Of a DNA stretch of 64,000 bases, positions 19,734 through 31,597 are shown in pieces. This stretch comes from Neorhizobium sp. JUb45 (GTDB taxonomy: Bacteria > Pseudomonadota > Alphaproteobacteria > Rhizobiales > Rhizobiaceae). Where the stretch lies: the NCBI RefSeq assembly GCF_004343585.1, contig NZ_SLYW01000005.1:1-64000 (forward strand), in the 5' to 3' direction. Below the pieces are notes generated by a model, which made no database searches, had not been told where the DNA came from, and worked only from the letters and a program-made list of their open reading frames with translations. Made by a program: the position numbers and the translations under genes. Position 1 is the first letter of the stretch. Each line of letters starts with the position of its first letter.

Positions 19734-20003
19734 ATGTCGGAAACTGCCAAGATTACTATCACCCTCGAGTCTGAAACTGCGGATTTCATCCGCAGCGAGG
19801 TGGAACGTGGTGCGGCGACCTCGCCTGAAGGTTATGTCGAAGATCTCGTGCGCAGGGATCATGAACGTGATCAAGCACGACGTGAGCTTGATGCGGCCTT
19901 GCAACGCGGCCTGGACGACGTCCAGGCTGGTCGGACGATGTCATTGGACGATGCCTTTGACAGCGTTTTTGACGAACTCGGTTGGGAACGTATCCGGCGA
20001 TGA
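19734..20003 (+). CDS. ParD/CopG-like antitoxin of a type II toxin-antitoxin pair
   Basis: 89 residues from ATG 19734 (MSETAKITITLESETADFIRS), preceded by GGAAAC; an in-frame ATG at 19713 is possible. The N-terminal ribbon-helix-helix-like segment (KITITLESETADFIRSEV) would bind DNA, and the acidic C-terminus (DDAFDSVFDELG) would bind the toxin. Overlaps the toxin start by ATGA (20000-20003), the usual coupling in such operons. Confidence 0.85.
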   Translation: MSETAKITITLESETADFIRSEVERGAATSPEGYVEDLVRRDHERDQARRELDAALQRGLDDVQAGRTMSLDDAFDSVFDELGWERIRR

Positions 20004-20296
20004 AGGTCAGCTTTGCTCGCGAAGCTCGACAAGACCTTGCGGAAATCGCGCATTATCTATCAAGGCATAACCCAGAAAGAGCGCGAACATTCATGCTCGA
20101 GTTGCGTGGAGCATGTCTCGACCTTGGCACGATGCCATACGCGTTCGAGATGACCGACCAGACTTCACTTCCAGATTTCCGCCGTCGCCCATTCGCGCCG
20201 TACCTCATATTCTACAAGGTGGAAGGCTCTCAAGTCCTCGTTATACGCATCATTCACGGTGCTAGAGAGTATATGCGTATGCTGACGCAAAAATAA
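20000..20296 (+). CDS. RelE/ParE-family toxin
   Basis: 98 residues (MKVSFAREARQDLAEIAHYL...). The helical hairpin and the C-terminal strand VLVIRIIHGAREYMRML are typical of the RelE/ParE fold. The ParD-like partner suggests a ParE-type (gyrase) target rather than mRNA cleavage, but this is inference. Starts at ATG 20000, overlapping the antitoxin stop. Confidence 0.87.
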   Translation: MKVSFAREARQDLAEIAHYLSRHNPERARTFMLELRGACLDLGTMPYAFEMTDQTSLPDFRRRPFAPYLIFYKVEGSQVLVIRIIHGAREYMRMLTQK

Positions 20297-20332
20297 AACT
20301 GCCCGCCTTCATCCACCCACCCCAAAGCCGCA

Positions 20333-20911
20333 CTACACTTTCATCCCACGCACCGCTGCCAGCAGGCCCTGATGCCTTTGCGCATTCACCTCTGAAAGCC
20401 TGCGGATACAGGCGCGGTCGATGATCACTTTCTCCCCATCCGGTCCGTATGGTTCCTTGAAATGAAAAGCCACCGGTCCCGGCCCGTGGTCGTGCAACTG
20501 CTCGAAGCGCGATACGCCTTCCTGCCAGTCCGGCCGTTGATCGGTCCACCACAGAACCAGCGCTGGCCAGCGCCGGGGAATTTGCCAGTTGCGCGCATGT
20601 TTAAGCGCATCCGCATGCACGCCGGAATAGGAAAACGCCATCAGGCTTTCGATGTCGGCCCAAAGCGAAAGGCTGGAAGGCGCGGTCGCAAACCCGCTCC
20701 CTTCGATGAAGCGCGGAAACACCTGATTGCCCCAGCATTCCGGCCCCGGCTCGCCGTCATAACCGGAACGCCCGATAAAACCTTCAGCCGTTTCCGCCGC
20801 GGCGAAGTTCAGAGGTTCGCGAACACGAAATCCCTCGACCTCGGAACTGTCATAGGGAGCAACGAAAAGACCGAAATTGTAGATCGCCAGTCTTCTTGTC
20901 GCACCCGCCAT
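20333..20911 (-). CDS. DUF3291 domain-containing protein
   Basis: 192 residues from ATG 20911 (MAGATRRLAIYNFGLF). The RLAIYNFG start, the Trp-rich middle (ESLMAFSYSGVHADALKHARNW) and WWTDQRPDWQEG fit DUF3291, a dimeric alpha-beta barrel-like family of unknown function. One base separates its start from the stop of the DUF1178 gene, so the two are co-translated. Frame open to 21082 but without a start signal. Confidence 0.8.
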   Translation of the reverse strand: MAGATRRLAIYNFGLFVAPYDSSEVEGFRVREPLNFAAAETAEGFIGRSGYDGEPGPECWGNQVFPRFIEGSGFATAPSSLSLWADIESLMAFSYSGVHADALKHARNWQIPRRWPALVLWWTDQRPDWQEGVSRFEQLHDHGPGPVAFHFKEPYGPDGEKVIIDRACIRRLSEVNAQRHQGLLAAVRGMKV

Positions 20912-20912
20912 G

Positions 20913-21341
20913 TCAGTTGGCATCATCCGGAATGATCGGGATCGGCGCGATCTCAATGCCCTCGTCCAGCAGATCGCGGACCTCGCCAAAGCTCGCCTGG
21001 CCGATAATGCCGCGGGCATCCGCCTCGCCGTAATGGATCTTGCGCGCCTCTTCGGGAAACCGCTCGCCGACATCCTCGGCATTGGCCCTGATCTCGGCGA
21101 CAGCCGCCTTCAGCTTGGCAACTGCTTCCGCCTTGGCCACATCCATGGCAACCGCCTGCCGTTTTTCCTTGGCCCGCGCAGTCGAAACGGACGGCGCCAT
21201 CAGGCTTTTGGAGATGGTAGCGGAGCCACAGACGGGACAGGTCAGAAAACCGCTTGCCAACTGCCGGTCGAAATCGCCGCTTTCCGAAAACCAGCCTTCG
21301 AACGCATGCGCATTGTCACAGATGAGCGAATATTTGATCAA
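20913..21341 (-). CDS. DUF1178 family protein
   Basis: 142 residues (MIKYSLICDNAHAFEGWF). The CPVCGS zinc-knuckle-like pair and N-terminal YxLxCxxxHxFEGWF are the hallmarks of DUF1178, a proteobacterial family of unknown role. ATGA overlap with the upstream carbon-nitrogen hydrolase and 1-base spacing to the downstream DUF3291 gene indicate one operon. Confidence 0.9.
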   Translation of the reverse strand: MIKYSLICDNAHAFEGWFSESGDFDRQLASGFLTCPVCGSATISKSLMAPSVSTARAKEKRQAVAMDVAKAEAVAKLKAAVAEIRANAEDVGERFPEEARKIHYGEADARGIIGQASFGEVRDLLDEGIEIAPIPIIPDDAN

Positions 21342-22195
21342 GCCGCAACCTCGCCGGACTTTGCCGGCGCGACGGTATCGAGCGTGAAGTCGCGGGCATT
21401 TTTCAGATTGGGGATTTTGCCACGTGCAGCCGGCACCTCGGCCACGTCGATCTCAGCGATGACGACCGCCTCGCCGCTGCCGCCGGCGGATGCCAGCACC
21501 TTGCCCCAGGGATCGATGATCATCGAGTGACCAAAGGTCTCGCGGCCGTCCTCATGCACACCGGCCTGCGCCGCCGCAATCAAGAAAGCCCCGTTCTCAA
21601 TGGCGCGGGCACGCAACAGAATTTCCCAATGCGCCTCGCCGGTCTGGCGGGTAAAGGCAGCCGGAACGGTCAGAACTTCGGCACCGGCCACCGCTTCGGT
21701 ACGGAACAGCTGAGGGAAACGCACGTCGTAGCAGATCGCAAAACCGAGCTTGGCAAAAGGCAGTTCGGCCACCCGCGCCTCCTCGCCCGGCCGGTAGACC
21801 GCGCTTTCGCGCCAGCTCTCGCCATTGTCGAGATCGACGTCGAACATGTGGATCTTGTCATAGGTGCAGATACGCGAGCCATCCGGCGCGAACAGAAATC
21901 CACGATTGGCGATCTTGCCGTCCTCGAGCGCAATCGCCGTGGAGCCCACATGCACATGGATGCCGAGTTCCTTGGCGAGATCTGCAGCAGTCGCCACGAT
22001 GATGTCGCCATCCTCGTCCTTCAGCACGGCACGCAGGCCGGCGCGATCCTTCTGCACCGCCCCGGTCATTTCCGGCGTCTGCACATAGACCGCGCCTTTC
22101 GCGGCAGCGTCGCGCACCAGCCGCGCCATGTCGGCAGCGTTTTTCACCGGATCGACACCGGAGCACATCTGGATGGCGGCAGCCTTGAAAGCCAT
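21338..22195 (-). CDS. Carbon-nitrogen hydrolase (Nit1/omega-amidase type)
   Basis: 285 residues, nitrilase superfamily with the Glu-Lys-Cys triad: Glu in TPEMTG, Lys in YDKIHMFDV, Cys in FAICYDVRFP. The closest known group by motifs is Nit1-like, which removes deaminated glutathione or acts as omega-amidase. Adjacent glutaredoxin gene would fit glutathione repair, which is inference. First of a three-gene operon with the DUF1178 and DUF3291 genes. Confidence 0.9.
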   Translation of the reverse strand: MAFKAAAIQMCSGVDPVKNAADMARLVRDAAAKGAVYVQTPEMTGAVQKDRAGLRAVLKDEDGDIIVATAADLAKELGIHVHVGSTAIALEDGKIANRGFLFAPDGSRICTYDKIHMFDVDLDNGESWRESAVYRPGEEARVAELPFAKLGFAICYDVRFPQLFRTEAVAGAEVLTVPAAFTRQTGEAHWEILLRARAIENGAFLIAAAQAGVHEDGRETFGHSMIIDPWGKVLASAGGSGEAVVIAEIDVAEVPAARGKIPNLKNARDFTLDTVAPAKSGEVAA

Positions 22196-22240
22196 GATCC
22201 TGTTCCCTGTTTTTGCTTTTCTAAATCGTGAATATCGTAA

Positions 22241-22498
22241 TCAGGCGGCCAGCAGCGGATCGAGCTTGCCGGCGCGTTCCAGCGCATGCAGGTCGTCGCA
22301 ACCGCCGATATGCTGGCCGTTGATGAAGATCTGCGGGAAGGTCGTGCCGCCATTCGACACGGCGATCATTTCGCCGCGCGCTTCCGGCCGCTGCGTCGCA
22401 TTATGTTCGACATAATCCGCGCCCTTGAAATCCAGAAGCGATTTGGCCCGCGAACAATAACCACAGCCGTCACGGGTATAGATGATGATGTCTGCCAT
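22241..22498 (-). CDS. grxC: Glutaredoxin 3
   Basis: 85 residues from ATG 22498 (MADIIIYTRDGCGYCSRA). Dithiol active site CGYC at residues 11-14 region and the cis-Pro TTFPQIF, with the GGCDDL glutathione-binding end. Reduces protein disulfides using glutathione in the cytoplasm. 45 bases upstream of the carbon-nitrogen hydrolase gene and probably in its operon; an in-frame ATG four codons earlier is less likely. Confidence 0.95.
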   Translation of the reverse strand: MADIIIYTRDGCGYCSRAKSLLDFKGADYVEHNATQRPEARGEMIAVSNGGTTFPQIFINGQHIGGCDDLHALERAGKLDPLLAA

Positions 22499-22609
22499 AA
22501 AAATCTCCATGGGGAGGCGGCTTGAAAATGCCCTCCATGAAAACCCTTAGGGATCGGATGCTCCCGGTGGCACCATGAGGGCCATCCGGCCGTCTCGTCT
22601 GTTGTCTCT

Positions 22610-23431
22610 TCATATAGGCCCGGAAATCGCCAGTGCAAAGGTCAAAACCGTGACCTCGGTGGCACCCGCCCGCTTCAAGACAGCGGCTGCGGACGATACG
22701 GTTGCTCCGGTCGTATGAACGTCATCGACCAGCACCAGTCGCTTGCCAAAAACATCCGGTTCATGGCCCGGCACGATGGCAAACGCCGCGCGTACATTGT
22801 CCTGTCGTCCCTTGGCCGTCAGCCCGACTTGCCGGCTGGTGCGTTTCACGCGCTTCAACGTCGAAGGCAGCAGCGGTTTGCTTGACAGCTTTGCCAGATG
22901 CCGTGCGAGTTCCGCGGACTGATTGAATTTTCGAAGCGCAAACCGCGTCCAGTGCAAAGGCACCGGCAGAATACCGTCGCAACCGGCCAGATGTTCGGCC
23001 CCTGCCCGCTGCATCCACGCCGCCATCATGATCGCCAGATCGGTGCGGTCGCGATATTTCAGCCCATGTACAAGCCGGCGCGCAACGCCGTCATGGATCG
23101 CCACGGCCCGCAGCCGGTCGAAACGCGGTGGATCGGCGATAGCCTTGGCCGAAACCATACGCCCACCCTCGCCGGCCACTCCCGCCTCATGGTTGAAAGC
23201 AAAAGGAATACCGAGCACCTCGCAAAACGGCCGCTCGATAAAATGCACCGATTGCCAACAGACGGGGCAAAGCGCGCCGTGCTTGCCGATCATCACGCCG
23301 CAGCCTGCACAGACCGGCGGATAAACGAAATCCGCGATCCGGCGAAACAAGCCGGATGCGGCAAATGCAATCGACCCGGCCACGGTAAGGCCAGCCACCC
23401 CGCCGTCACTGTCACCGATCTCGTCCTCCAT
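22610..23431 (-). CDS. ComF family phosphoribosyltransferase-like protein
   Basis: 273 residues. N-terminal double zinc-finger-like cysteines (CAGCGVMIGKHGALCPVCW) followed by a type I PRTase domain with the PRPP loop VLVDDVHTTGATV. ComF proteins are linked to DNA uptake in naturally competent bacteria; in rhizobia the role is unknown. Upstream of grxC on the same strand. Confidence 0.92.
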   Translation of the reverse strand: MEDEIGDSDGGVAGLTVAGSIAFAASGLFRRIADFVYPPVCAGCGVMIGKHGALCPVCWQSVHFIERPFCEVLGIPFAFNHEAGVAGEGGRMVSAKAIADPPRFDRLRAVAIHDGVARRLVHGLKYRDRTDLAIMMAAWMQRAGAEHLAGCDGILPVPLHWTRFALRKFNQSAELARHLAKLSSKPLLPSTLKRVKRTSRQVGLTAKGRQDNVRAAFAIVPGHEPDVFGKRLVLVDDVHTTGATVSSAAAVLKRAGATEVTVLTFALAISGPI

Positions 23432-23574
23432 ACCATCCCCCGACCAAGCTGAACGTTACAGCCAGCAAACCCTTTGGCCTTGACAATAATCGCTCACCGG
23501 CGCCTTTGCGATCCGGAATTCTTGGGGGATTGCGTTACGGCTACCATATGAAGCCGATCCCGCATCCGGAGTGC

Positions 23575-24447
23575 ATGATGGACATTCTTTTCGACCTCGA
23601 CCTGATCGCCACCCGCCGTGAGCGTGCCGCACGTCATCCGCTGCCGGGAGCCGATTTTCTGGCAGATCTGGCTGGCCGCGAACTGGCCGAACGGTTGGAA
23701 GTGGTCGAACGCAGCTTTGACCACGCGGTCGAACTACATGGCGGCATGGGCGCGGCGGCCCGCCTGAGCCTTGCCACCGGCAAGATAAAAAAACTCACCC
23801 GCATCGAAACGGACGCTGTCTTCGCCGGAGCCGGTGAGCAGACATTCGTTGCCGCACCGCTGGAAGATGTACCGCTGGAACCCCAGTCAGCCAATCTGGT
23901 GCTCTCACCGCTGGCGCTGCACCTCACCAACGATACACCCGGCGTGCTGATCCGCGTTCGCCGTGCACTAAAACCGGATGGTCTGTTTCTCGCCGCCATC
24001 CCCGGCGCCGGTACGCTTACGGAACTGCGCGATGTGCTGCTGGCAACCGAAGCGGAGTTATCGGGTGGCGCCAGCCCCCGTGTCATCCCCTTCCCGGATG
24101 TGCGCGATATCGGCGCCCTTCTCCAACGCGCCGGTTTTGCCCTGCCCGTCGCCGATGCCGAAACCTACACGGTTCGCTACGATTCGCTGTTTGACCTCGT
24201 CCGCGACCTGCGTGCCATCGGCATGACCAATCCGCTCGCCGGCCGCAGCCGTACGCCACTGACGCGAAAATTCCTGATGAGGGCTGCCCAGATCTACGCC
24301 GAACGTTATTCGGACCCGGACGGTCGCATCCGCGCGACATTCGCAATGATCTATGTGTCTGGATGGGCGCCGCACGAAAATCAGCCGAAACCGTTGAAGC
24401 CGGGTTCGGCTACGGTCAGGCTGGCGGATGCATTGAAGCGGAGCTGA
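23575..24447 (+). CDS. NDUFAF5-like SAM-dependent methyltransferase/hydroxylase family protein
   Basis: About 290 residues from ATG 23575, which follows CCGGAG; the frame is open to 23506. A class I methyltransferase-like fold with the C-terminal signature SGWAPHENQPKPLKPGSA, typical of alphaproteobacterial relatives of complex I assembly factor NDUFAF5. The glycine-rich SAM motif is weak (ELHGGMGAAAR). Family role in respiratory complex I assembly is known for eukaryotes; here it is inference. Divergent from comF. Confidence 0.85.
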   Translation: MMDILFDLDLIATRRERAARHPLPGADFLADLAGRELAERLEVVERSFDHAVELHGGMGAAARLSLATGKIKKLTRIETDAVFAGAGEQTFVAAPLEDVPLEPQSANLVLSPLALHLTNDTPGVLIRVRRALKPDGLFLAAIPGAGTLTELRDVLLATEAELSGGASPRVIPFPDVRDIGALLQRAGFALPVADAETYTVRYDSLFDLVRDLRAIGMTNPLAGRSRTPLTRKFLMRAAQIYAERYSDPDGRIRATFAMIYVSGWAPHENQPKPLKPGSATVRLADALKRS

Positions 24448-24451
24448 TCTT

Positions 24452-24634
24452 TTACCGGGTCTCTGACATCGTATCGTTCAACGTCGTCGCGACCTTGTTG
24501 AACAGGTTGCTGAGTTGGGTGCCGTATGCGCCCATGCCGCCAATGACCGCCGTACCGATAAGAGCGGCGATCAGCCCGTATTCGATAGCCGTCGCGCCGC
24601 TTTCGTCGCAAAGAAAGGAGCGGATCAATCGCAT
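24452..24634 (-). CDS. Flp family type IVb pilin
   Basis: 60 residues: short basic leader (MRLIRSFLCDESG), then the Flp/Fap motif GATAIEYGLIAALIGTAVIGG and a hydrophilic tail. The leader is normally cut just after a Gly by TadV/CpaA prepilin peptidase; the Glu-Tyr pair of mature pilin is present. No cpa/tad assembly gene is in this window, so it would depend on machinery elsewhere. The 3' end lies five bases from the convergent methyltransferase gene. Confidence 0.92.
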   Translation of the reverse strand: MRLIRSFLCDESGATAIEYGLIAALIGTAVIGGMGAYGTQLSNLFNKVATTLNDTMSETR

Positions 24635-24643
24635 TTTGAGGCC

Positions 24644-24976
24644 TCAGCAACCGGTTTCGGAACTGTAGCCCTGTAAGACACACACCGAACCCGGCGTCTC
24701 CTGCAGGACACTTCTCCGGATGGTATAATGCTTATTCTTTTCTTTTGTGTTATCAGTACCGCGATGAATTGAACCAGTTGAGATCATGTCGAAGTCTTGC
24801 TGGATATTCGCAATGCGGCTCTGCTCGCTACGCTTGGCGAGCATAGGTGTCACGATCAGCGACAGAGCGATCGCGGCCGTACCGAACAGAAGGGCGACAT
24901 TGAGCGCGCCGGTCCGACCCGACCGATACGCTGGCCGCTGTTTGGCGCGTGCAGTCTTCCAGATTTCGTCGTCCAT
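24644..24976 (-). CDS. Hypothetical membrane-anchored protein beside the Flp pilin
   Basis: 110 residues; N-terminal basic segment, one membrane helix (about 24-44: GALNVALLFGTAAIALSLIV), then a polar domain ending with two cysteines (SVCVLQGYSSETGC). No known domain. Ends nine bases before the Flp gene on the same strand, so the two probably share a transcript. The layout suggests an inner-membrane protein with a short periplasmic domain. Function unknown. Confidence 0.65.
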   Translation of the reverse strand: MDDEIWKTARAKQRPAYRSGRTGALNVALLFGTAAIALSLIVTPMLAKRSEQSRIANIQQDFDMISTGSIHRGTDNTKEKNKHYTIRRSVLQETPGSVCVLQGYSSETGC

Positions 24977-25096
24977 CGCTCAAAGCCTCACACACGCAGT
25001 TACTTGCCCGCCAGAGCCTAAACTTCGCATGATCGGTTAAAGGATCTGTTAACGCCGTTGCTTTAGTCGCACAGGGCGAAAATCACCTGTGGATAG

Positions 25097-25510
25097 TCAG
25101 AGAAGATCCTGCAGGAAGGGAATCAACGGCTCATCGGCCGGCGGCATCGGGTAATCCCGTAGCGCCTGTGGGCGCACCCACTTGATCGCCTGTCCCTCGC
25201 GCCCTGACGGAATACCCTCGTAACGACGGCAGATATAAAGCGGCATCAGCAGATGAAACGTCTCATAGGTATGGCTGGCAAAGGTCAGCGGTGCGAGACA
25301 TGCCACCTTGGTAACGATACCCAGCTCTTCCTCGAGTTCACGCACCAAAGTCTCTTCCGGTGTCTCGCCGGCCTCGACCTTGCCACCGGGAAACTCCCAG
25401 AGACCGGCAAGCGATTTGCCTTCCGGGCGCTGCGCCAGAAGAATACGGCCATCGGTATCGATCAGGGCACAGGCCGCCACCAGCAGGATCTTGCGTTCGG
25501 TTGCGCTCAC
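25097..25510 (-). CDS. mutT: 8-oxo-dGTP diphosphatase MutT
   Basis: 137 residues, one Nudix domain. The Nudix box GGKVEAGETPEETLVRELEEELGI is complete (quoted in part: GETPEETLVRELEEELGI). The start MSATERKILLVAACALID and the size fit MutT, which removes oxidised dGTP. Four-base ATGA overlap with the GNAT gene upstream. Confidence 0.9.
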   Translation of the reverse strand: MSATERKILLVAACALIDTDGRILLAQRPEGKSLAGLWEFPGGKVEAGETPEETLVRELEEELGIVTKVACLAPLTFASHTYETFHLLMPLYICRRYEGIPSGREGQAIKWVRPQALRDYPMPPADEPLIPFLQDLL

Positions 25511-26286
25511 GCCGTCTCGTCCTTGCGCCAGTAATGATATTGATAGGCTTCGCGGAAGCCAAACCGCTTGTAGAGCGCCAGCGCCGCCGCATTGGTATCG
25601 ACAACCTGCAGCCAGGCGGTACGCGCACCACTGATCCGGGCCCAGCGCAAAGCCGCCGAAAGAAGCTCGGTGCCCAAGCCCTGCCCGCGGCGAGCTTCGG
25701 CAACTGCCAGATCCTGAATACCGGCCAGATCGTTGTCCTGCACGCAGATCGCCACGGCTGCCGGGCCTTCACCGGGGTTTTCCATCAGGAAAAGACCCAT
25801 CGTCGGTTTGATGGCGCTAAGGATTTCCGCCATGGCAGGCTTGATTGCCGGATCGGATCCATGCACGGCAAGGCTGGCATCGATGAAACGGCCGATATCA
25901 TGGGTCGGCAGATGCGCCAGTGTTTCCGGAAGATCGATCGCACCGAGGTCGACCGTCATGACGGAGACGCTCTCGATGATCTTCCAGCCGTTTTCGTCCA
26001 GCTTGTCGAGCAGAGCTTTCGGCGAAAGCGGTGTCTCGCGGATGACCAGTTGTCTTCCGTAGTGGGCAAAACGCTTGCGCGCCTTTTCCAGCCGGATATC
26101 GGCATCGCGGTAATCGGAAGGATCGAGCGGCACGACGCAGTTGAGCCGCTTCGACGGATGGCCGCCGGTCAGCCGCACCTGCCAGCTGCCGTCATAAACC
26201 ACGGAGGCCGCCGGCCACGCCCGGAAGCCGACAGCTTCCAGACGCCGCACCATCGGCAGATCACCATGGGGAGAATTTGCCAGCAT
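25507..26286 (-). CDS. GNAT family N-acetyltransferase
   Basis: 259 residues from ATG 26286 (MLANSPHGDLPMVRRL), preceded by CGGAG and 7 bases after the argJ stop; a longer frame to 26325 would overlap argJ. The C-terminal GNAT fold has the acetyl-CoA loop RRGQGLGTELL and the terminal LYKRFGF. Substrate unknown. Part of an argJ-GNAT-mutT operon, an order seen in other Rhizobiaceae. Confidence 0.88.
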   Translation of the reverse strand: MLANSPHGDLPMVRRLEAVGFRAWPAASVVYDGSWQVRLTGGHPSKRLNCVVPLDPSDYRDADIRLEKARKRFAHYGRQLVIRETPLSPKALLDKLDENGWKIIESVSVMTVDLGAIDLPETLAHLPTHDIGRFIDASLAVHGSDPAIKPAMAEILSAIKPTMGLFLMENPGEGPAAVAICVQDNDLAGIQDLAVAEARRGQGLGTELLSAALRWARISGARTAWLQVVDTNAAALALYKRFGFREAYQYHYWRKDETA

Positions 26287-26293
26287 CAAGACA

Positions 26294-27535
26294 TCAGCTC
26301 CGGTAATCGCCGTTGATGGCGACATATTCCTTGGTGAGATCGCAGGTCCAAACGGTCGCCGTACCCGATCCCAGACCGAGATCGACGCGCACCGGAATGT
26401 CCTGGCCCTTCATCACGTTCGAGGCGGCATCTTCAGAATAACCGGCATCACGCTCGCCGTTGACGGCAACACGCACGTCGCCGAACCAGATCGCCAGCTT
26501 GTCGCGATCGGCGGCTTCGCCGGCCTTGCCAACGGCCATGACGATACGGCCCCAATTGGCATCCTCGCCGGCAGCCGCGGTCTTCACCAGCGGCGAATTG
26601 GCGATCGACAGCGCGATCGTCTTGGCGGCAGCGTCGCTTTCGGCACCGGTCACGGTGATCTCCAGCATTTTTGTAGCGCCTTCGCCATCACGCGCCACCT
26701 GAATGGCCAGATCCTTCAGAAGCGCGTTCAGCGCATCACGGAAAGAAGCAAGCGCCGGATCCTTGGCATCGACGATCTGCTTCTGGCCATCCTTGGCGGC
26801 CGCGCCTGTTGCGAACACCATCAGCGTATCGGACGTGGATGTGTCGCTGTCGACGGTCATCGAATTGAAGCTCGGCTCGACACCGGCAGAAAGCAGGCTC
26901 TGCAGCACCGGCGCGGTAATATCGGCATCGGTCACAACGAAGGAGAGCATGGTCGCCATATCGGGCGCGATCATACCGGCACCCTTGGCGATGCCGTTGA
27001 TCGTCACCGTCACACCACCGATCTCGGCGGTGCGGGTCGCGACCTTCGGATAGGTGTCGGTAGTCATGATCGCCTTGGCCGCTTCCAGCCAGAAATCACC
27101 GGTCGCGGTCTTGTGCATGTCGCCCAGAACGCCGGAAAACTTGGTGGCATCGAGCGGCTCGCCGATCACGCCGGTCGAGGCGAGATAGACCTCGTTCTCA
27201 CCGCAGCCCACCGCTTCGGATGCGGACTTGGCCGTCAGCTCGGTCGCAGCCTTGCCCTTGATGCCGGTAAAGGCATTGGCATTGCCGGAATTGACCACCA
27301 CCGTACGGGCAACACCGTGCGACAGGTTGGTGCGGCAGAAATCCACTGGTGCCGACGGGCACTTGGACTTGGTGAATACGCCCGCCACCGCTGCCGGCTC
27401 ATCGAACACCATCATCAGCACATCGGTACGGTTTTTGTACTTGATGCCGGCGGCAGCCGTTGCCATGCGCACACCGCGCAGCGACGGCATGTCTGGATAG
27501 GATTTCGGAGCGAGCGGAGAAATGGTGGCGGACAT
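26294..27535 (-). CDS. argJ: Bifunctional glutamate N-acetyltransferase / amino-acid acetyltransferase ArgJ
   Basis: Transfers acetyl from N-acetylornithine to glutamate in the cyclic arginine pathway. 413 residues from ATG 27535 ([15 protein letters not shown]); an upstream ATG at 27568 is less likely. The autocleavage site is in [10 protein letters not shown], where the Thr becomes the N-terminal nucleophile of the beta chain. First gene of the argJ-GNAT-mutT operon. Confidence 0.96.
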   Translation of the reverse strand: MSATISPLAPKSYPDMPSLRGVRMATAAAGIKYKNRTDVLMMVFDEPAAVAGVFTKSKCPSAPVDFCRTNLSHGVARTVVVNSGNANAFTGIKGKAATELTAKSASEAVGCGENEVYLASTGVIGEPLDATKFSGVLGDMHKTATGDFWLEAAKAIMTTDTYPKVATRTAEIGGVTVTINGIAKGAGMIAPDMATMLSFVVTDADITAPVLQSLLSAGVEPSFNSMTVDSDTSTSDTLMVFATGAAAKDGQKQIVDAKDPALASFRDALNALLKDLAIQVARDGEGATKMLEITVTGAESDAAAKTIALSIANSPLVKTAAAGEDANWGRIVMAVGKAGEAADRDKLAIWFGDVRVAVNGERDAGYSEDAASNVMKGQDIPVRVDLGLGSGTATVWTCDLTKEYVAINGDYRS

Positions 27536-27572
27536 GGTCAAAACCCTGGATCTTGAAATACCGGACATGGAA

Positions 27573-27592
27573 AGGCCCGCGTGAGCGGGCCT
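27573..27592 (-). terminator. Intrinsic terminator after the parvulin gene
   Basis: AGGCCCGC (27573-27580) and GCGGGCCT (27585-27592) form an 8-bp stem with a GTGA loop; a short T-run (CTTTCC) follows on the minus strand. It separates the parvulin gene from argJ. Confidence 0.75.
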
Positions 27593-27607
27593 CTTTAGAA
27601 AAGCAGA

Positions 27608-28462
27608 TTACTGCTGCTGCTGTTCCTTGGTGGCGTCTTCGTAAGCCTTCTTCAGCGCTTCGTCGGTGATTTCCACCTTCTGCTCTGCCTTGGCCTTTTC
27701 GAGAAGTGCCGAATACTTTTCCTGCATCACCAGCTGGCGAACCTGCGGCTCGACCTGCTCGAATGCCGGCGGAGCGGCTTCGCGCTTGTCTTCGACCTTG
27801 ATGACGTGGAAGCCGAACTGCGACTTAACCGGGGTCTTGGTGTAGGCGCCCTTTTCGAGCGTGAAAGCGGATTCTTCGAATTCCGGAACCATGCGGCCCT
27901 TGGTGAAGTAACCGAGGTCACCACCGTCGGACTTGCTGGAATCTTCCGACTTGGCCTTTGCCAGTTCGATGAAGTCCTTGCCTTCGTCGAGCTGCTTGAT
28001 GATGTCCTTGGCCTCTTCCTCGGTCTTTACGAGGATGTGACGGGCATGCACTTCTTCTTCCTTGGGAAGCGAAGCGATTTCCTTCTCATAACGAGCCTTC
28101 ACTTCTTCGTCCTTGACGGCATCGAAGACGGACTTGCGCAGATAGGCATTGTGCAGCTCGCGTTCCTGCAGGAAGGCAAGACGCTTCTTGAAGTCGTCAG
28201 TGTTCTGCAGGCCTTCAGCGGTCGCGTTCTTGGCAAGCAGCTTGACGTCGATGACCTGCGACAGGGCAGCAGCCTGCTTCTGCTCGTCAGGGAGCTGCTG
28301 GTACTGCGGGCCGAGGCTGGAGGCAGCCATTTCCAGATCGGACTTGTGGATCTCGACACCATCGACCTTGGCAACGACTGCGTCGTCCTGTGCGAAGACC
28401 GTGGAAGAGAAGGAGATCGCAGCGATCAGAGCGGTGGCTGCAAGAAGCTTATGGCGCAACAT
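27608..28462 (-). CDS. Periplasmic peptidylprolyl isomerase (parvulin, SurA/PrsA-like)
   Basis: 284 residues from ATG 28462 behind GAAAGG. Signal peptide 1-22 (ending VFA-QDD), N-terminal SurA-like helices, one parvulin domain (about 130-225: VHARHILVKTEEEAKDIIKQL ... GGDLGYFTKGRMVPEFEESAF ... SQFGFHVIKVED), then a Glu/Lys/Gln-rich tail ending QQQQ. Assists folding of exported and outer-membrane proteins. Divergent from secA, a sensible functional neighbour. Confidence 0.93.
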   Translation of the reverse strand: MLRHKLLAATALIAAISFSSTVFAQDDAVVAKVDGVEIHKSDLEMAASSLGPQYQQLPDEQKQAAALSQVIDVKLLAKNATAEGLQNTDDFKKRLAFLQERELHNAYLRKSVFDAVKDEEVKARYEKEIASLPKEEEVHARHILVKTEEEAKDIIKQLDEGKDFIELAKAKSEDSSKSDGGDLGYFTKGRMVPEFEESAFTLEKGAYTKTPVKSQFGFHVIKVEDKREAAPPAFEQVEPQVRQLVMQEKYSALLEKAKAEQKVEITDEALKKAYEDATKEQQQQ

Positions 28463-28709
28463 ATAGAAACCTTTCGGGTTAGGCACCGGTATCTGCATGC
28501 GTGATCCCGGCTGGAATCCTTCAAAAACACCGGATTGTGGCCATTCTGTATCGGCCGGAACCGTTGACATCATTCGGCCCCCCTCTTATCTGTCACGCAA
28601 CTTCGCGTCCAGAAGAGTTTCAGGCGCAGCGGAGCAATTTGTTGGGTTGAAAGACCTTGCAATCGAACGGTCCGCAACCATGGGACATGATTGAGAAAGG
28701 ACCATTCGG

Positions 28710-31421
<2,712 letters not shown>

Positions 31422-31440
31422 TCTGCCAATGATCAGAATA

Positions 31441-31468
31441 AAAATGCCGCCTCCGGGCGGCATTTTTT
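31441..31468 (+). terminator. Intrinsic terminator of secA
   Basis: AAAATGCCGCC (31441-31451) pairs with GGCGGCATTTT (31456-31466), an 11-bp perfect stem with a four-base loop and T-run (31463-31468). Confidence 0.92.
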
Positions 31469-31597
31469 GTTGCCACAAGCCTGTTGAAGGCGTCCTCAGT
31501 ATATAACAGACATTACTAATGGAAACAGTTTCTTAACGCTGTTCTGACACTCTAGGCGACTGTGTATCTGCGTCATTGCGAGTATTGCGTGTCCCTG

